Origin: Fragilariopsis cylindrus CCMP1102
Lineage: Eukaryota > Bacillariophyta > Bacillariophyceae > Bacillariales > Bacillariaceae
Length of the DNA: 64,000 nucleotides
Direction of reading: 5' to 3'
NCBI GenBank assembly: GCA_900095095.1
Contig: FMBT01000398.1
Location: 1 to 64,000 of the forward strand
A model generated the notes under the pieces. The model was not told the DNA's origin and did no database searches. It saw only the letters and a program-made list of their open reading frames with translations. This document shows positions 10,901-21,095 of the stretch, piece after piece (position 1 is the first letter of the stretch; every line of letters begins with the position of its first letter). A program made the translations under genes and the position numbers.

Positions 10901-12016
10901 CAAGAATTGTCCACAAGATCAAGTCGATTCTGGTGAATGCCAACAATTTACTTCCGGTAATCCAATCGATACTGAAATCATAATTACCAATTTTAATGAC
11001 CGTACATTTCTTTTTGAAGGTCTAGTGACAGTAGGTGGCGAAGTGACAATCAACGCACTAGCTATAACTGGAGGTATTCCTGATAAGATTTCTGTTTCAA
11101 TTTTTCAATAACTGGTTCTACGCAATCTTTCACCATTGATACTACCTGTGGTGGTGGTCTTGGATTGATTTTGACACAAAGCTATGGTGCCTTTGATTTT
11201 AATTGTGGTTTCGGTTTTGAACCAAGTTCTGTCTCCAGTACTGTTCCAAGTGCTATTCCAAGTCGTGATCGAAGTGATTCTCCTAGCTCTGTTCCTAGTG
11301 TCGATCCTAGTGGCGCACCAAGTGCCGTCTCCAGCGCTGTTCCTAGTGGTCTTCCAAGTGGTGCTCCTAGTTCTGATCCGAGTGCAGTCTCCAGTGCTAT
11401 TCCAAGCGTTATTCCAAGTCGTGATCCAACTACTGCAACGGAGGCAGTTTGTACTGCTGCCTGTGTTTCAGTGTTATTTGGATGCAACGAAGAATGCTCA
11501 GTGAGTATTCTTATCCCTCCCGTCACTATCGACATTTGCGAAGCTGCATGTGCTACTGATGAAGCTATTTGTATTGGTTTATGTTCAACTGGTGATCCGA
11601 GTGATTCTCCTAGCTCTGTTCTAGTGTTGATCAGAGTGGCGCACCAAGTGCTCTGTTTAGCTCTGTTCCTAGTGGTCTTCCAAGTGGTGCTACTAGTTCT
11701 GATCCGAGTGCAGTCGCCAGTACCGTTCCAAGTGCTATTCCAAGTCGTGATCCAACTGGTGCAACGGAGGCAGTTTGTACTGCTGCTTGTGTTTCAGTGG
11801 TATTTGGATGCTTCGAAGATTGCTCAGTGAGTATTCTTATCCCTCCCGTCACTATCGACATTTGCGAAGCTGCATGTGCTACTGATGAAGCTATTTGTAT
11901 TGGTTTATGTTCAACTGGTGATCCGAGTGATTCTCCTAGCTCTGTTCCTAGTGTCGATCTGAGTGGCTGTATCCGTGTAGGAGTCAATGATTTGGGTGTA
12001 AAAGTTTGTATATGAT
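7922..12016 (+). CDS. membrane-anchored Lys-rich / Pro-Ser repeat protein with cysteine modules (four frameshifts)
   Basis: This large mosaic gene is open in segments: 7922-9706, 9703-10455, 10455-11100, 11100-11620 and 11620-12015. Comparing repeat units shows each break is the loss of one base: A near 9697, T near 10453, T near 11098 and C near 11619. Reading through gives about 1,360 residues in this order: an acidic cytosolic N-terminus; a basic RRQRHRRRHHH; one membrane helix (about 60-82), giving a type II anchor; Lys/Gly/Ser repeats such as KGKGKGSKSNKSGKSSK (8350-9350); Pro-Ser-Gly repeats; and near the C-terminus three cysteine modules and a ~110-residue beta-rich domain. The Lys/Ser blocks resemble silaffins, and Pro-Ser-Gly repeats are common in diatom surface proteins, so a cell-wall or silica-deposition-vesicle role is inferred. 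Whether the breaks are errors or true decay is undecided. Confidence 0.65.
8350..9350 (+). repeat. Lys/Gly/Ser coding repeats (silaffin-like)
   Basis: Five to six imperfect units within the repeat-protein gene encode GGGGGGYDGGK, then K-S-rich stretches (GKGKGSKSNKSGKSSK), then PTESP. A 111-bp block encoding KGKNSNGKGKGKGSKSNK and its continuation is repeated almost exactly at 8773 and 8875. Later units (from 9000) add TSSPSQFILPATS and a Thr-rich spacer. Alternation of Lys-rich and Ser-rich runs is typical of silica-associated diatom proteins; the biochemical role here is inferred. Confidence 0.7.
9580..10455 (+). repeat. Pro-Ser-Gly coding tandem repeat
   Basis: Units of about 150-165 bp encode variants of SGAPSALSSSVPSGLPSG, then FSFEPSAVSS, then VPSAIPSRDPS. 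At least five units occur in this block, with shorter ones at 10695-10850, 11215-11430 and 11600-11760. High nucleotide identity between units implies recent expansion by unequal exchange or slippage. The mirror strand is also open because of the repeat's codon composition. Confidence 0.75.
10527..10690 (+). other. cysteine module, copy 1
   Basis: Encodes VCTAACVSVLSG, then CFEDC, ILPVTIDTCEAAC and AICIGLC. It carries two CX3C...CX3C pairs. The spacing in the first pair is longer (13 residues) than in copies 2 and 3. The module lies within the large repeat-protein gene, downstream of the second frameshift. Confidence 0.6.
10853..11215 (+). other. beta-rich Cys-containing domain, resembles a DUF7467-like module
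   Basis: The translated segment begins TCTCPDSFQNLVFTYTG, passes through a central ILITN-like strand region, then TGGIPDKISVSI, and after a one-base loss near 11098 continues FSITGSTQSFTIDTTC and ends at YGAFDFNCGF. The pattern of 'Y-T-G..C', a mid-domain glycine turn, 'I-T-T-C' and a terminal 'F.F.C' resembles a secreted beta-sandwich module I associate with DUF7467; that name is from memory and should be checked by profile search. The continuous match across the frameshift is evidence that the domain was intact recently. Confidence 0.5.
11443..11590 (+). other. cysteine module, copy 2
   Basis: Encodes CTAACVSVLFGCNEEC, then SILIPPVTIDI, then CEAACATDEAICIGLC: two consecutive CX3CX6CX3C motifs. 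The nucleotide sequence is almost identical to copy 3, about 330 bp downstream, including flanking Pro-Ser codons, so the two arose by a recent tandem duplication. Confidence 0.7.
11770..11918 (+). other. cysteine module, copy 3
   Basis: Encodes CTAACVSVVFGCFEDC, then SILIPPVTIDI, then CEAACATDEAICIGLC, again two CX3CX6CX3C motifs. It is followed by a short Pro-Ser stretch and a divergent tail (GCIRVGVNDLGVKVCI) before the stop at 12013-12015. Confidence 0.7.
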
Positions 12017-13498
12017 TTGGTCATTTAGGGAAAACTCTATGAGGGTGTATATAGAGATGGCATGCAAATTTTCCATATAGCCACAAGAGTTGCATACACC
12101 AAGAAGAGGACTTTAAACTAAACAATAGACTAATATATTAAGTAGTAGTACAGAAGTGTCTTTCATTATTATGTTAATGAACTGTCTATAGTCAATTTAC
12201 ATATGATTAGAGTTTTAGAAGGAACGGGGATCTATCAACAGATATGTTGGACGTGTATGTTTGAAAGATCGGATTATTTGATTTTTTTTGTAGGCCTGTT
12301 TGTATACTTAAAAATCGATCTCGATAATAACAGCGTCAGATCAGATGATGCTGAGGGGAGTGACGTGGGTGACAGTCAATTCCATATTTTGGTGCTGTCT
12401 TGTCTTTCACTAAACTTCTAGCATTATCCCAATCAATTTGATGATAAGTCCTAAGCTATGAAGTAAAGATATTACAGGTAAAAAGGATGCTTTCCATACT
12501 TTTTGTTTTTGAATCAATTTGCTTTTATCATATAATCAAGTCGTCAGAACATCTTCTGTGCTACTCTAATGATTCGATTTCGATTCATTCATTCGATCAT
12601 TAACACTCTCACATTCTTTTGATTTACATAACGTTACATTGATTTTCATTTTATGGTCTGCTAGGTACAAAAAACTAAGTACCTTAAGGAAACATTCTGT
12701 GCCGTAAGTAGGTTTCATTTGGGCATCTGACGCCTGAGTTAGTTACCATTGACATCAAAAAGAACACTGCACGTTTCTGCTTCACAACTTCAGTTTTTTG
12801 TCGCTTCCACTCTTTCACATCAAACCATATATTATACATTCAGTAGCGTTATTATAATATTTCAATTTTAAACTTAACAACTGTCACTATCTTCCCTGCC
12901 ACTTGCGTTGCATACGGACGAATAGTGGTGACATGTCATTCGGCCCAAACTAAGATGGTGGCGAATGAATGGACCTATTGGGTAGTATTTATTGAAAGCA
13001 AAAGGGCTTTCTCATTTTCAATCCAACTTGATTCCAAGTTTTTGAACTCTAATCGAACCGCATGCCCCTGGCAGCATGCCAGCGCGCACCTGTTTATTGT
13101 TAGCGCGAATTTCGAAAGAGAAGATCTGAAAAAGAAGATTTGAAAAAAAAATTGAAAGATTTCAGATCGGTGGTAAAAAAAAATTGAATCGTATTCTGTA
13201 CCTACCTCTACTGTAACTGTGAAGGCACAGAGTGTACTACTGTACACAAAAGAGAGACATAGAACATGCAAAAATCAAAGTGAAGAATTCAACACACAAA
13301 CACACAAACGAATTCATCAAACGAATCACACAAATACACGAACAAATCGAATTGAATTGAATTGAATTGAATTGAATTGAATTGAATTGAATTGAATTGA
13401 ATTGGATTGAATCAAGAATCAAATCAAATCGAATAACGAATAACGAATAACGAATAACGAATCTAGTAGTAAGAATCAATCAAATCCATACTAGTACG
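12017..13498. other. intergenic region with microsatellites
   Basis: No gene seen. The 3' flank of the repeat-protein gene is followed by unique AT-rich DNA. Just before the TspO-like start lie a (GAATT)n run at about 13349-13407 and (AATAACG)n at 13432-13462. Short frames here have no recognisable domain. Confidence 0.5.
13349..13407. repeat. (GAATT)n microsatellite
   Basis: About eleven near-perfect GAATT pentamers lie 90 bp upstream of the TspO-like gene, followed by an AATAACG heptamer repeat. Likely length-polymorphic. Confidence 0.85.
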
Positions 13499-14358
13499 AT
13501 GACGACAACAACAACAACAGCATTAAATTATTGGAATGCTCTAGCATTTACGATCAATGTAATTGTTGTATTTGGTGCACAGTCACAGCATCTGAAATTA
13601 TTAGGAATGAAAGATAATGCCACATTATCGAAAAAATATCAAACATTAATTACACCCTCCGGGTATGCATTTGCAATATGGGGAATTATTTATTTCGCGG
13701 AATTTGGTTTCATCATCGCTCAATTATTTTTTCCAGCAACAACAAATACAAATTTTTTTGTCACTGATATTGTTGGATATAATTTTATTTATGCATGTTT
13801 CGCACAATCAGTATGGTCTATTTGTTTTGGATATGAATATATCACAGCATCCTTCATCTGTATGATTGCAATTTAGGTTCATTACTACCAATTGTTTATA
13901 AGATATTATTCACACGTACTACTACTGCTAATAATGTTGATAGGGATGATTATTCTTGGTTATGGAATGAATTTCCTATGGAAATTCATTGTGGTTGGAT
14001 TATGGCAGCATCACTTGTGAATATGAATGTATTATTAGTATCCTATCATGTATCAAGTAAAGTGCAGATTATTTCTGCGTATATAACACTTGGTATTATT
14101 TTATTTTGTGGTACATTCTTCTCTGTCTTCTTGACATTCTTTTCTGGTAGAATTAGTAGTCATAAAGAATTCTCATTTGTTATTCCATGTGTTATGGCAT
14201 GGGCATCAATTGCAATATCAAAGGAATTAAATTCACCAAATGAATTAATTGTAACAAACTTTTCACCAGATATTATTAATTCTATAAAGATATTATCTAA
14301 ATCGATTGGATATTTTATTTTATCTTGTGCTGGTATAAGCTTTGTATTTAGTAACTAA
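13499..14358 (+). CDS. TspO/MBR-like multi-spanning membrane protein (one frameshift)
   Basis: ATG 13499 opens a frame that stops at 13874-13876, and the following frame continues from 13861 to 14358. Restoring one T in the short T-run near 13873 changes the stop into Leu and joins CMIAI to LGSLLPIVYK, giving about 286 residues. The protein has about seven hydrophobic segments. Near residue 50 it carries TPSGYAFAIWGIIY, the conserved first-helix signature of TspO/MBR-related proteins, and later an E-I-H-C-GWI.AAS segment matching the family's 'GWI' helix. TspO-type proteins bind tetrapyrroles or sterols in mitochondrial or other membranes; this longer version belongs to a eukaryotic TspO-like branch and its ligand is unknown. 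The gene faces the ankyrin-like gene convergently. An allelic pseudogene cannot be excluded. Confidence 0.65.
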
Positions 14359-14585
14359 TACAATGTCAAACGAACGAACGAAAATGGAAGATCAAAGCTA
14401 CTAGTACTGTACAGTATCATCACGCGGATTGTTACTTGGTGATATAATATTGAAGTGGATAAGAGGAAGATGAGAGAAAAAGAAGAGAAAAAGTAGGAAC
14501 ACGTTTTATAATAATAGTAAATAAATTGATTCATTATCTATTATTTACGTTTTTCTACTACTATAGTATATATATATACTATTGT

Positions 14586-17382
14586 TCATATTACAGTATC
14601 ACATTCCGATACTACTAGTTCTACCATAGAAACCATTGAATCGTCGCGTTGTTCTATATTCTTGTAAGTAGTATTTGTTGCTGGTCCTCCTCCTGCTGCT
14701 GATGTTGCTGCTATTGCTGCTGCTGTCCTTCTTCTTCTTGTTACTATTGACAGAAATTTCCCAAATCGCATTCGTAAGTTGTTATTATTCTTTCTATTAC
14801 TGTGTTGGTCATGGTTGTCGTTGCCGTTGTTGTTGATGTTGTTGTCCGATGATTTCTTCACACGCCTGGACGGACAAAGGGTTGTGTTGGTGATACTGCT
14901 GCTATTGTTGCATCGTCGATACTGGTGTTGTCCGACGATTTCTTGACACGCTTGGATGATGAACGAAGTGGTCGTGCTATTGTTGTTATGGTTGTTCCAT
15001 CGTCGATACTGTTGTTGTCCAACGATTTCTTCACACGCTTAGATGGATGAGTGGTTGTAAATTGTTGATGTTGTTCCATCGTCGATACGTCATTCATCAA
15101 TGATCGTTTTCTATTCTTTTTACCGCTACTAGATGGTGTTGTTTTAGTTCTTGTTGTTGTTGTTGGTGGTTTGTAGATGGTATTCCGATAAAAGATTATT
15201 ACCAATCACAGCAGGATTCATTCTCAACAATTCATACGTAGAGTCAATATCATTGTGCTGAGAATTGTTATAAATACAATCATTCGCACACGTTCCACAG
15301 ATAATAGCTTGTCCATAAAATTGGTTCCGGTACAAACAAAAATTTCCTTCCTTCAGATGGATACGATCTTCGTATGATCGAGTTGCAGCAACAATCGCAA
15401 ATGGAGGAAGCGATCATAATTGTCTAATGAATCCAAAATAGATGGATCTTTTGTGATGATATCCGATATAATTTTCGAATGACATTGAAGACGAATTGCC
15501 GTGAGCAACGGATGGCGAGGACTAGAACTACACGACATAGTCGCGTCCTCCGTTCCCAGTCGTCGTCTTTAAATACGTTCCAGAAAATTCCCCAGTAAAA
15601 CATTTTATTTTGTCTCGGTAGAGTATCGAGAACACAATTCACCAAAGACATAGAATCATCGTTTGATTCATTCATATAAACCTTCATGTATCGATGAAAG
15701 AGGTCACGATTGTCTACCTTCCTCAACCATAATAGCATAGCTTGTAGTAAGCTAATACAAATAAGTGTGTCATAATTTTCACGATACAATTCTATTTTCG
15801 AATGGAAGCACTTGTTTCTATTTCTTGCAGCACATTCTAAAGCAAATCGCAAAACTTCTTGGCATAATAATGATCCGATTCCACCACCATCTTCCATCGA
15901 CGATAGTACACTACTTTTTTCGGAGATGTATTTCTGTGCCAAAAATGTAGATACCACGTAACAATTTTCTTCTAATATAACCTTCACGTGTGGAGAAATC
16001 ACAACATTATCATTATCATTATCATCATCATTGTCATTATCACGTGAGAGTGACACCATTTGCTGCTTCAGGAATTCACGAATCAGACACATCGCATAGT
16101 TTTCATATCCAAAACAGATCCCCTCTTCATGCTTTTTAGTGTGTCGAAGTAAGATCCGTAAAATTTCCGGATCAAGAGTTAGGAATACGTCCGGATTTGC
16201 TACCACACAATCTTCGTAAAATCGTTCATATCCATGATCATTATCAATATGATGATGATTAATTGCACTTGGATTTAGTTTTATCAGTTGCAGGATGACA
16301 GTATTGGGTGGTGGTCCTGTAATCATCGCCAGAAACAATACATTCACGTAGGGATAATTCGCATATTCATCCGACAACAAACCAAAGTAATTATCTTCGG
16401 ATAGTATATTGATAGTTGCTATTTTCGGTACTCGATTTAAATCGGAGAGAAAGACATTCCAATCAATGTCATAGGCAGCATCGGTATTCTTATTGTCGGC
16501 AATATAACGTTTGTGTAAACCACGTAAAATACGTGCACGATAGTCACCGTGCTCATGATCCTCACTAACAATGCCATCGTTATCATCATCATCATAGTCT
16601 CCATTATTATCCTGCTGCTTTTCCATTAATAATTTTCCCCAATGTTTCTTCACAAGAAAACATGCATTGTTTTCGGATAAATGATCATAAATTTTAGCTT
16701 CTGGTATTAGTTCAAGGAAGGATGACTGGTTGATGTTGTTGCTGTTGTTGTTGTTGTTATCGTTCGTTATTATTGGGAAGCGTACTATATAATTCCATTG
16801 TTGACAATCATATCCAACGATTATACCATCCTTATGTTCACCGTATTCAGATTCCCAATAGTTATCATTATTATCAAAATGCATTGTTATACTAGTACCA
16901 TTTCGATACTTTTGTTTCTTTCCGTTGCTATGTTGTTGTCTTCCTCTACCTCTGCAACATACTGGTGCGGCAATATATTGCACAGCTTCTACTACAGCAT
17001 CCTCTCCTCCTACCCCAATCTTCATTTCTTCATTCCCCGATACAGTTATTGCCGCCGCAACTGTTGATGATGTTACATCCATTACCATTATTCGTTCTTC
17101 GTCTTCTCCTAAACTTGGTGGTGATAGTGGTGGTGGTGATGGTGGCGATAGTGGTGATGCTACGACTACTTCTTCCGGGAATGCATTCCCTGTTGATGGT
17201 ACCGTCCCTCTTCCTACATCTGTATTCGTCACGGTCACCGCCGTAGCTTCTTCTAAAACTTCTTCTTCTTGTTGTTGTTTGTTTCTTCCAGCTACATTAT
17301 TGTTATCGTTGTTTCCGTCTAATAACGGTAATAGCAATGATGATGATGCGATTCTATCGTTTCCTATGACTACAGCTGACAT
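14586..17382 (-). CDS. diatom-type ankyrin-like repeat protein (several frameshifts)
   Basis: The main frame runs from ATG 17382 to 15424 (652 codons). Coding similarity then moves frame: near 15540 into a frame carrying PLLTAIRLQCHSKII, near 15385 into one carrying CGTCANDCIYNN and YELLRMNPAVIG, near 15205 into a Lys/Thr/Ser tail, and near 14870 into a tail repeating RVKKSSDNN. Three shifts are one-base losses; the one near 15205 is +1, or the gene ends at 15144. The N-terminus is low-complexity, followed by a Tudor-like stretch (YWESEYGEHKDGIIVGYD), then helical repeats with phrases such as GPPPNTVILQLIKLNPSAI and YELLR.NP, typical of a large diatom family of degenerate ankyrin-like proteins. 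The family has no established function; a scaffold or nuclear role is a guess. Confidence in the first 1.8 kb is high and falls toward 14.6 kb. Confidence 0.6.
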
Positions 17383-18801
17383 TCCTTCCTTCCTTGCTTC
17401 CTTCTGTGGGCGGGTGGATGGGTGGGTAGATGGTTTTAGTTCCTCGCGTTGTCGTTGATCTTCTCTTGTAGGTGATCTTCTCTTGTAGGTGTTGATTCTT
17501 TAGCGTCTCTTGGGTGTTGTCAATGATACCTCTCTTCCTTGATGATGATGATGATGATGATAATGCGGACGATCTTCTTCTTCTTCCTCCTCTCTCGCCC
17601 ACTTGAATGTGATCTCTTTAGTGTTCGATACTACAATTAATTCTTCTTCTTCTTTTTCTTCTGTAGTTAATATTCATTCCCTCCTTACGGTGTGGTGTGG
17701 GTGTTGGTGTGGGTGTGCGTTGATAAAAATCCTTACTCGTGTCGACGACGTCCATTTTCTTTATCCATCATCTAGTATCTATTCCCTGTTGCTTGTGTTG
17801 AAGAGATGCATAATAAAAGATGCTGGCTGCTGATGTATTCGTGCTAGAGTGGCAACGTCTTTCTTTCTTTCTTCTTTTCCATATAATCTGAAGAATGTAG
17901 TACAGTACTAGTTACGATCCAAAACGGATGTTGAATTGATGATGATGCAGTGAGCGATGATGGATGCGAAATAGTAATGGCTGCTCAACCCGCGACTTGT
18001 AAGTATCGACGTAATCATCATGATAAGTAAAGTATCATTCAAACGAACCATGAAACAAAATACGAGAAATCCATTGGTTCCTTTTTTGTGAACTAGAGGA
18101 GTGTCGGAATGAAATTTCATCTTATTACAAGTATCTGTTTCTTCAACCTTGAACATACCGTTGTTACGATCAACACGTGCAAAGTCGTGGTGTAAATATA
18201 TCTCGTGGTACTGTACTGTTGTATCTCGTGGTACTATTATTTCTTTTCTTTTGTGGTTTTAGGGGAATAGTGATATTATTCCCCTCTATTTTTATTTTGT
18301 CGTCGCATAATGCGACGCATATACTTAGTAGGACCTCACAAAAGGGGATGACGGGAAAATCGATAATTCTGCGCCTTTTAGTCCTCCATGATTTTCACTC
18401 GTGTTTCATTAACTACACTTACTTCCTCCTGCCTTGCACCGCATTTTGCGCGCTAGGCACGGGATAATAAGAGCGCATCAAAAACAAAGATTATGATGGA
18501 TCGATACAGTACTCAATACAACAAACAAAAATCCAAATAACTATTTACAATACGGTATGCTATATTTATATTGATAAGTACTACAGTACTGTGTGTGTTT
18601 ATAGGTAGTGAATCGATACTGTACTGTATGTACTGTACTTGTTGCTTGTTTGTTGGTGTGATGGCAAATAACAAATCAAATCATTTCGATACAACATACC
18701 CCGTTCCATTTCGTTGATTCATTCGCCCATATTCCTCCCCGTAGTATAGTATATTATCATGTTTGTATTGTTGTGTTTGTATATATTGTTGTGTCAATAT
18801 A
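17383..18801. promoter_or_regulatory. intergenic region upstream of the ankyrin-like gene
   Basis: Promoter of the minus-strand ankyrin-like gene plus the 3' flank of the RING gene. An 18-bp direct repeat (GATCTTCTCTTGTAGGTG) lies at 17458 and 17470. Two perfect hairpins lie at 18262-18284 and 18301-18317. GTACTGTAC words occur near 17899, 18207, 18592 and 18620. No supported gene. Confidence 0.45.
18262..18317. other. two adjacent perfect inverted repeats
   Basis: GGGGAATA at 18262-18269 pairs with TATTCCCC at 18277-18284 (7-nt loop). CGTCGCAT at 18301-18308 pairs with ATGCGACG at 18310-18317 around one central A. Both could form hairpins or bind dimeric factors. No RNA gene is recognised. 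Confidence 0.5.
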
Positions 18802-20271
18802 TTAATCCAATTCCCAGTACCATGCCTCGAATTGTGCTTCTTGTCCCCTCTGTTCCTGTACCTGTTTTAATAAATCTTCCTCTGTCACAGTACAATAATT
18901 TTGTCGACAGGTTGGACATGGATTTTTAGTCACATTCAATGTAGAATATAGTTCACGTTGTGCATTCGATGCCAGGTAATTCACCATACATTCTTTATGA
19001 TAGACATGTATACATGTTGGATCTTCGGACCAAACAATAACATCCTCTTTCACAAATTCTGCAAAACATATAATACATTTACCACCAATCATTTGTTTTT
19101 CTTTATTATTGTTACCTTTCAGGAATTTCGTATAGAAAGAAGATCTACCTTTTGTGCTACTATGCCTAACATTTTTGATTCGATCCTCATCGTGACGAGT
19201 CAATCTACGTTCTGATTCTACTGGTAAATAAATTGATGGATCATCATCATCTTTGTTGATGTGTTCATTCTCTTCAGTATCAGCCAATTCAATCTCGATA
19301 TAGACATCGTTGTTGTTTTCAACAGTGTCAACATTATTACCGTCGTCATTTGGTGTTGTTGACTTTGCTTTTGTTTTAATATGTTTATCTTCTAATATTA
19401 ATTGATTACCATTTCTATCAAATGTTTTATTATATAATTCAATACGTTCCTTTGAGTTAAATTTTAATCCACTACTGTCACCCGTTACATCATTATTTAT
19501 TGCTGTATTAAAGGACCAATACTGCAGATTGGAGGCGTGTTGGTGTGACAAATGGTAGGGGAACTTCAAATCAGTTTGCGCATTAGTAAAGTCTGCTCTC
19601 GTCTCTTGCTGTTCTATCTGTGCAGGTGCATAACGCCGAGCCACGATGCAGGCACCGAACCAGAGTGTCACATAAAGAGCGACATTTACAAGGGCTAGTG
19701 CTTCCCATTTGTCCATTAACAATACCATGACAACCGGCCAACACAAAACCAGGGCAAAAAGGAAGAAATTTTGCACATAGAAATTCCACGGATAGGGCTG
19801 TTGTTGGACTTCCCATTCCGATTCGGGAAAGGCGGATTCCGGAAGGTGTGGAATTAGACGCAACGTCAATGAATCACCATCATCGAAGGATTCCAACCGC
19901 ACATATCCGATCGATGGTTTACTCTCACAATAAAAGCCGGAACATCCCCCCTCATCTGACTTGACAACAAAGAAGGTCCTCTGCATGCTGATCCCGTTTA
20001 CATTGTAATCAATGATGGCATGCTTTACTTCGCGCATCGTCGGAGGTCCCCCCTCATGGTCATGGACTGTTACAAATCTCACTCGTATACAAACACGTCC
20101 CTCAACTTTATCCGTGTATCGTTTCCAGAACGGCTTCCATAAGGTGCGCTCCAGATAGAGAGAAGCAATGTGATGACTACTGTGAAAAAAAACGATTGGA
20201 ACCCCAAACCCAATCACGAACATCATGAAACCACCGAAACCGTCATTATTGTCCTCTCCCTGATTGCTCAT
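18802..20271 (-). CDS. membrane-anchored RING-H2 E3 ubiquitin ligase
   Basis: Intact single-exon frame of 489 residues. A hydrophobic segment lies near residues 14-30, and a strongly hydrophobic double span lies at about 168-215 (FFLFALVLCWPVVMVLL, then VALYVTLWFGACIV). The C-terminus has a RING at about 399-457: C-x2-C (CIIC), then CIHVYHKEC supplying C, H, H and C, then CPTC. This is the C3H2C3 RING-H2 arrangement, which recruits an E2. A short acidic/Gln-rich tail follows. The domain between the spans and the RING is polar, so the RING probably faces the cytosol on an endomembrane. The family transfers ubiquitin to substrates; the substrate here is unknown. The gene is divergent from the Rab gene at 21096 with 820 bp between. 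Confidence 0.85.
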   Translation of the reverse strand: MSNQGEDNNDGFGGFMMFVIGFGVPIVFFHSSHHIASLYLERTLWKPFWKRYTDKVEGRVCIRVRFVTVHDHEGGPPTMREVKHAIIDYNVNGISMQRTFFVVKSDEGGCSGFYCESKPSIGYVRLESFDDGDSLTLRLIPHLPESAFPESEWEVQQQPYPWNFYVQNFFLFALVLCWPVVMVLLMDKWEALALVNVALYVTLWFGACIVARRYAPAQIEQQETRADFTNAQTDLKFPYHLSHQHASNLQYWSFNTAINNDVTGDSSGLKFNSKERIELYNKTFDRNGNQLILEDKHIKTKAKSTTPNDDGNNVDTVENNNDVYIEIELADTEENEHINKDDDDPSIYLPVESERRLTRHDEDRIKNVRHSSTKGRSSFYTKFLKGNNNKEKQMIGGKCIICFAEFVKEDVIVWSEDPTCIHVYHKECMVNYLASNAQRELYSTLNVTKNPCPTCRQNYCTVTEEDLLKQVQEQRGQEAQFEAWYWELD

Positions 20272-21095
20272 TGTTATATTGATTGTTTCCTCCTTTTCTC
20301 TTTCTGTATCCTACTATACAGTACAGTACAGTACAGTAGGTGTAGGTATGTACAATTAATTAACAGTGCAAATCACCCCCGCTTTGTTCCTGTAATAAAC
20401 AATTGCCGCAAAATAAAAACAAGATACTGCAATACAGTACGTCAATTTAGTCGTGAAAGATGTGCTTAGCTAAGCGTTCCGTTGTTTTTGTAAAGCAGTG
20501 TACATTACTTCAAGTATAATTTATTTTTGTTATGTGTCAGATCTCGCGCAAGCCGCGCTCGGCCCCCAAGACTACCACAGTACTTGTACGTACAATTCTG
20601 ATTGTATTGCGAAATACAATGAAGTTTTAAGGGGGCTACAGTGGCATCGCTTTGAATATAAACTTATATATGGTAATGTATATATTCATTGAACACTTGA
20701 TTCGAATTCTTTTACACTCACGAACTAAACAAGAAAGCACGCGCTGGAACACACGACAGCCTTGCATACTGCTACTAGTAGTAGGACTACTAGTAGTCTC
20801 CCTACTGTACTGTATTGTACAGCGAAAAACACGGCAGGCAAAAAATTAAATGACCTCCCATGGCCCTTACCTCATCGTTTAAATAGTGCCTATCATCTTT
20901 GTCGTTTGCCATTTACCTCTATTCTTCAACCCAACCGACACACACACATTCACTCTCAATCCCTTCCTCATCACCATCGTCACCGTCACCGTCGTCGTCA
21001 TCTCAATCGCATTGCCCCCGGAAAGAGACAGAAAGTATAATCCCAAATTCAAATTCAAATTAAATTCAAAATAAAATAAAAATAAAATTAAAACA
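20272..21095. promoter_or_regulatory. divergent promoter region, RING and Rab genes
   Basis: Contains an (ACAGT)n run at about 20319-20338, a GTACTGTA word near 20809, the self-complementary CTACTAGTAG repeated around 20772 and 20787, and a CA/TC-rich tract at 20930-21000 next to the Rab leader. A TTTAAATAG motif at about 20878 could serve as a TATA-like element but is unproven. The Rab start is preceded by an A-rich leader. No coding sequence is supported. Confidence 0.45.

Noticed and set aside
16925-17458. 177-codon plus-strand frame over the start of the ankyrin-like gene
   Set aside because: Mirror of the low-complexity N-terminus of the minus-strand gene; no domain.
18177-18467. 96-codon plus-strand frame with hydrophobic start
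   Set aside because: Contains the two hairpins, has atypical composition and no recognisable domain; more likely chance.
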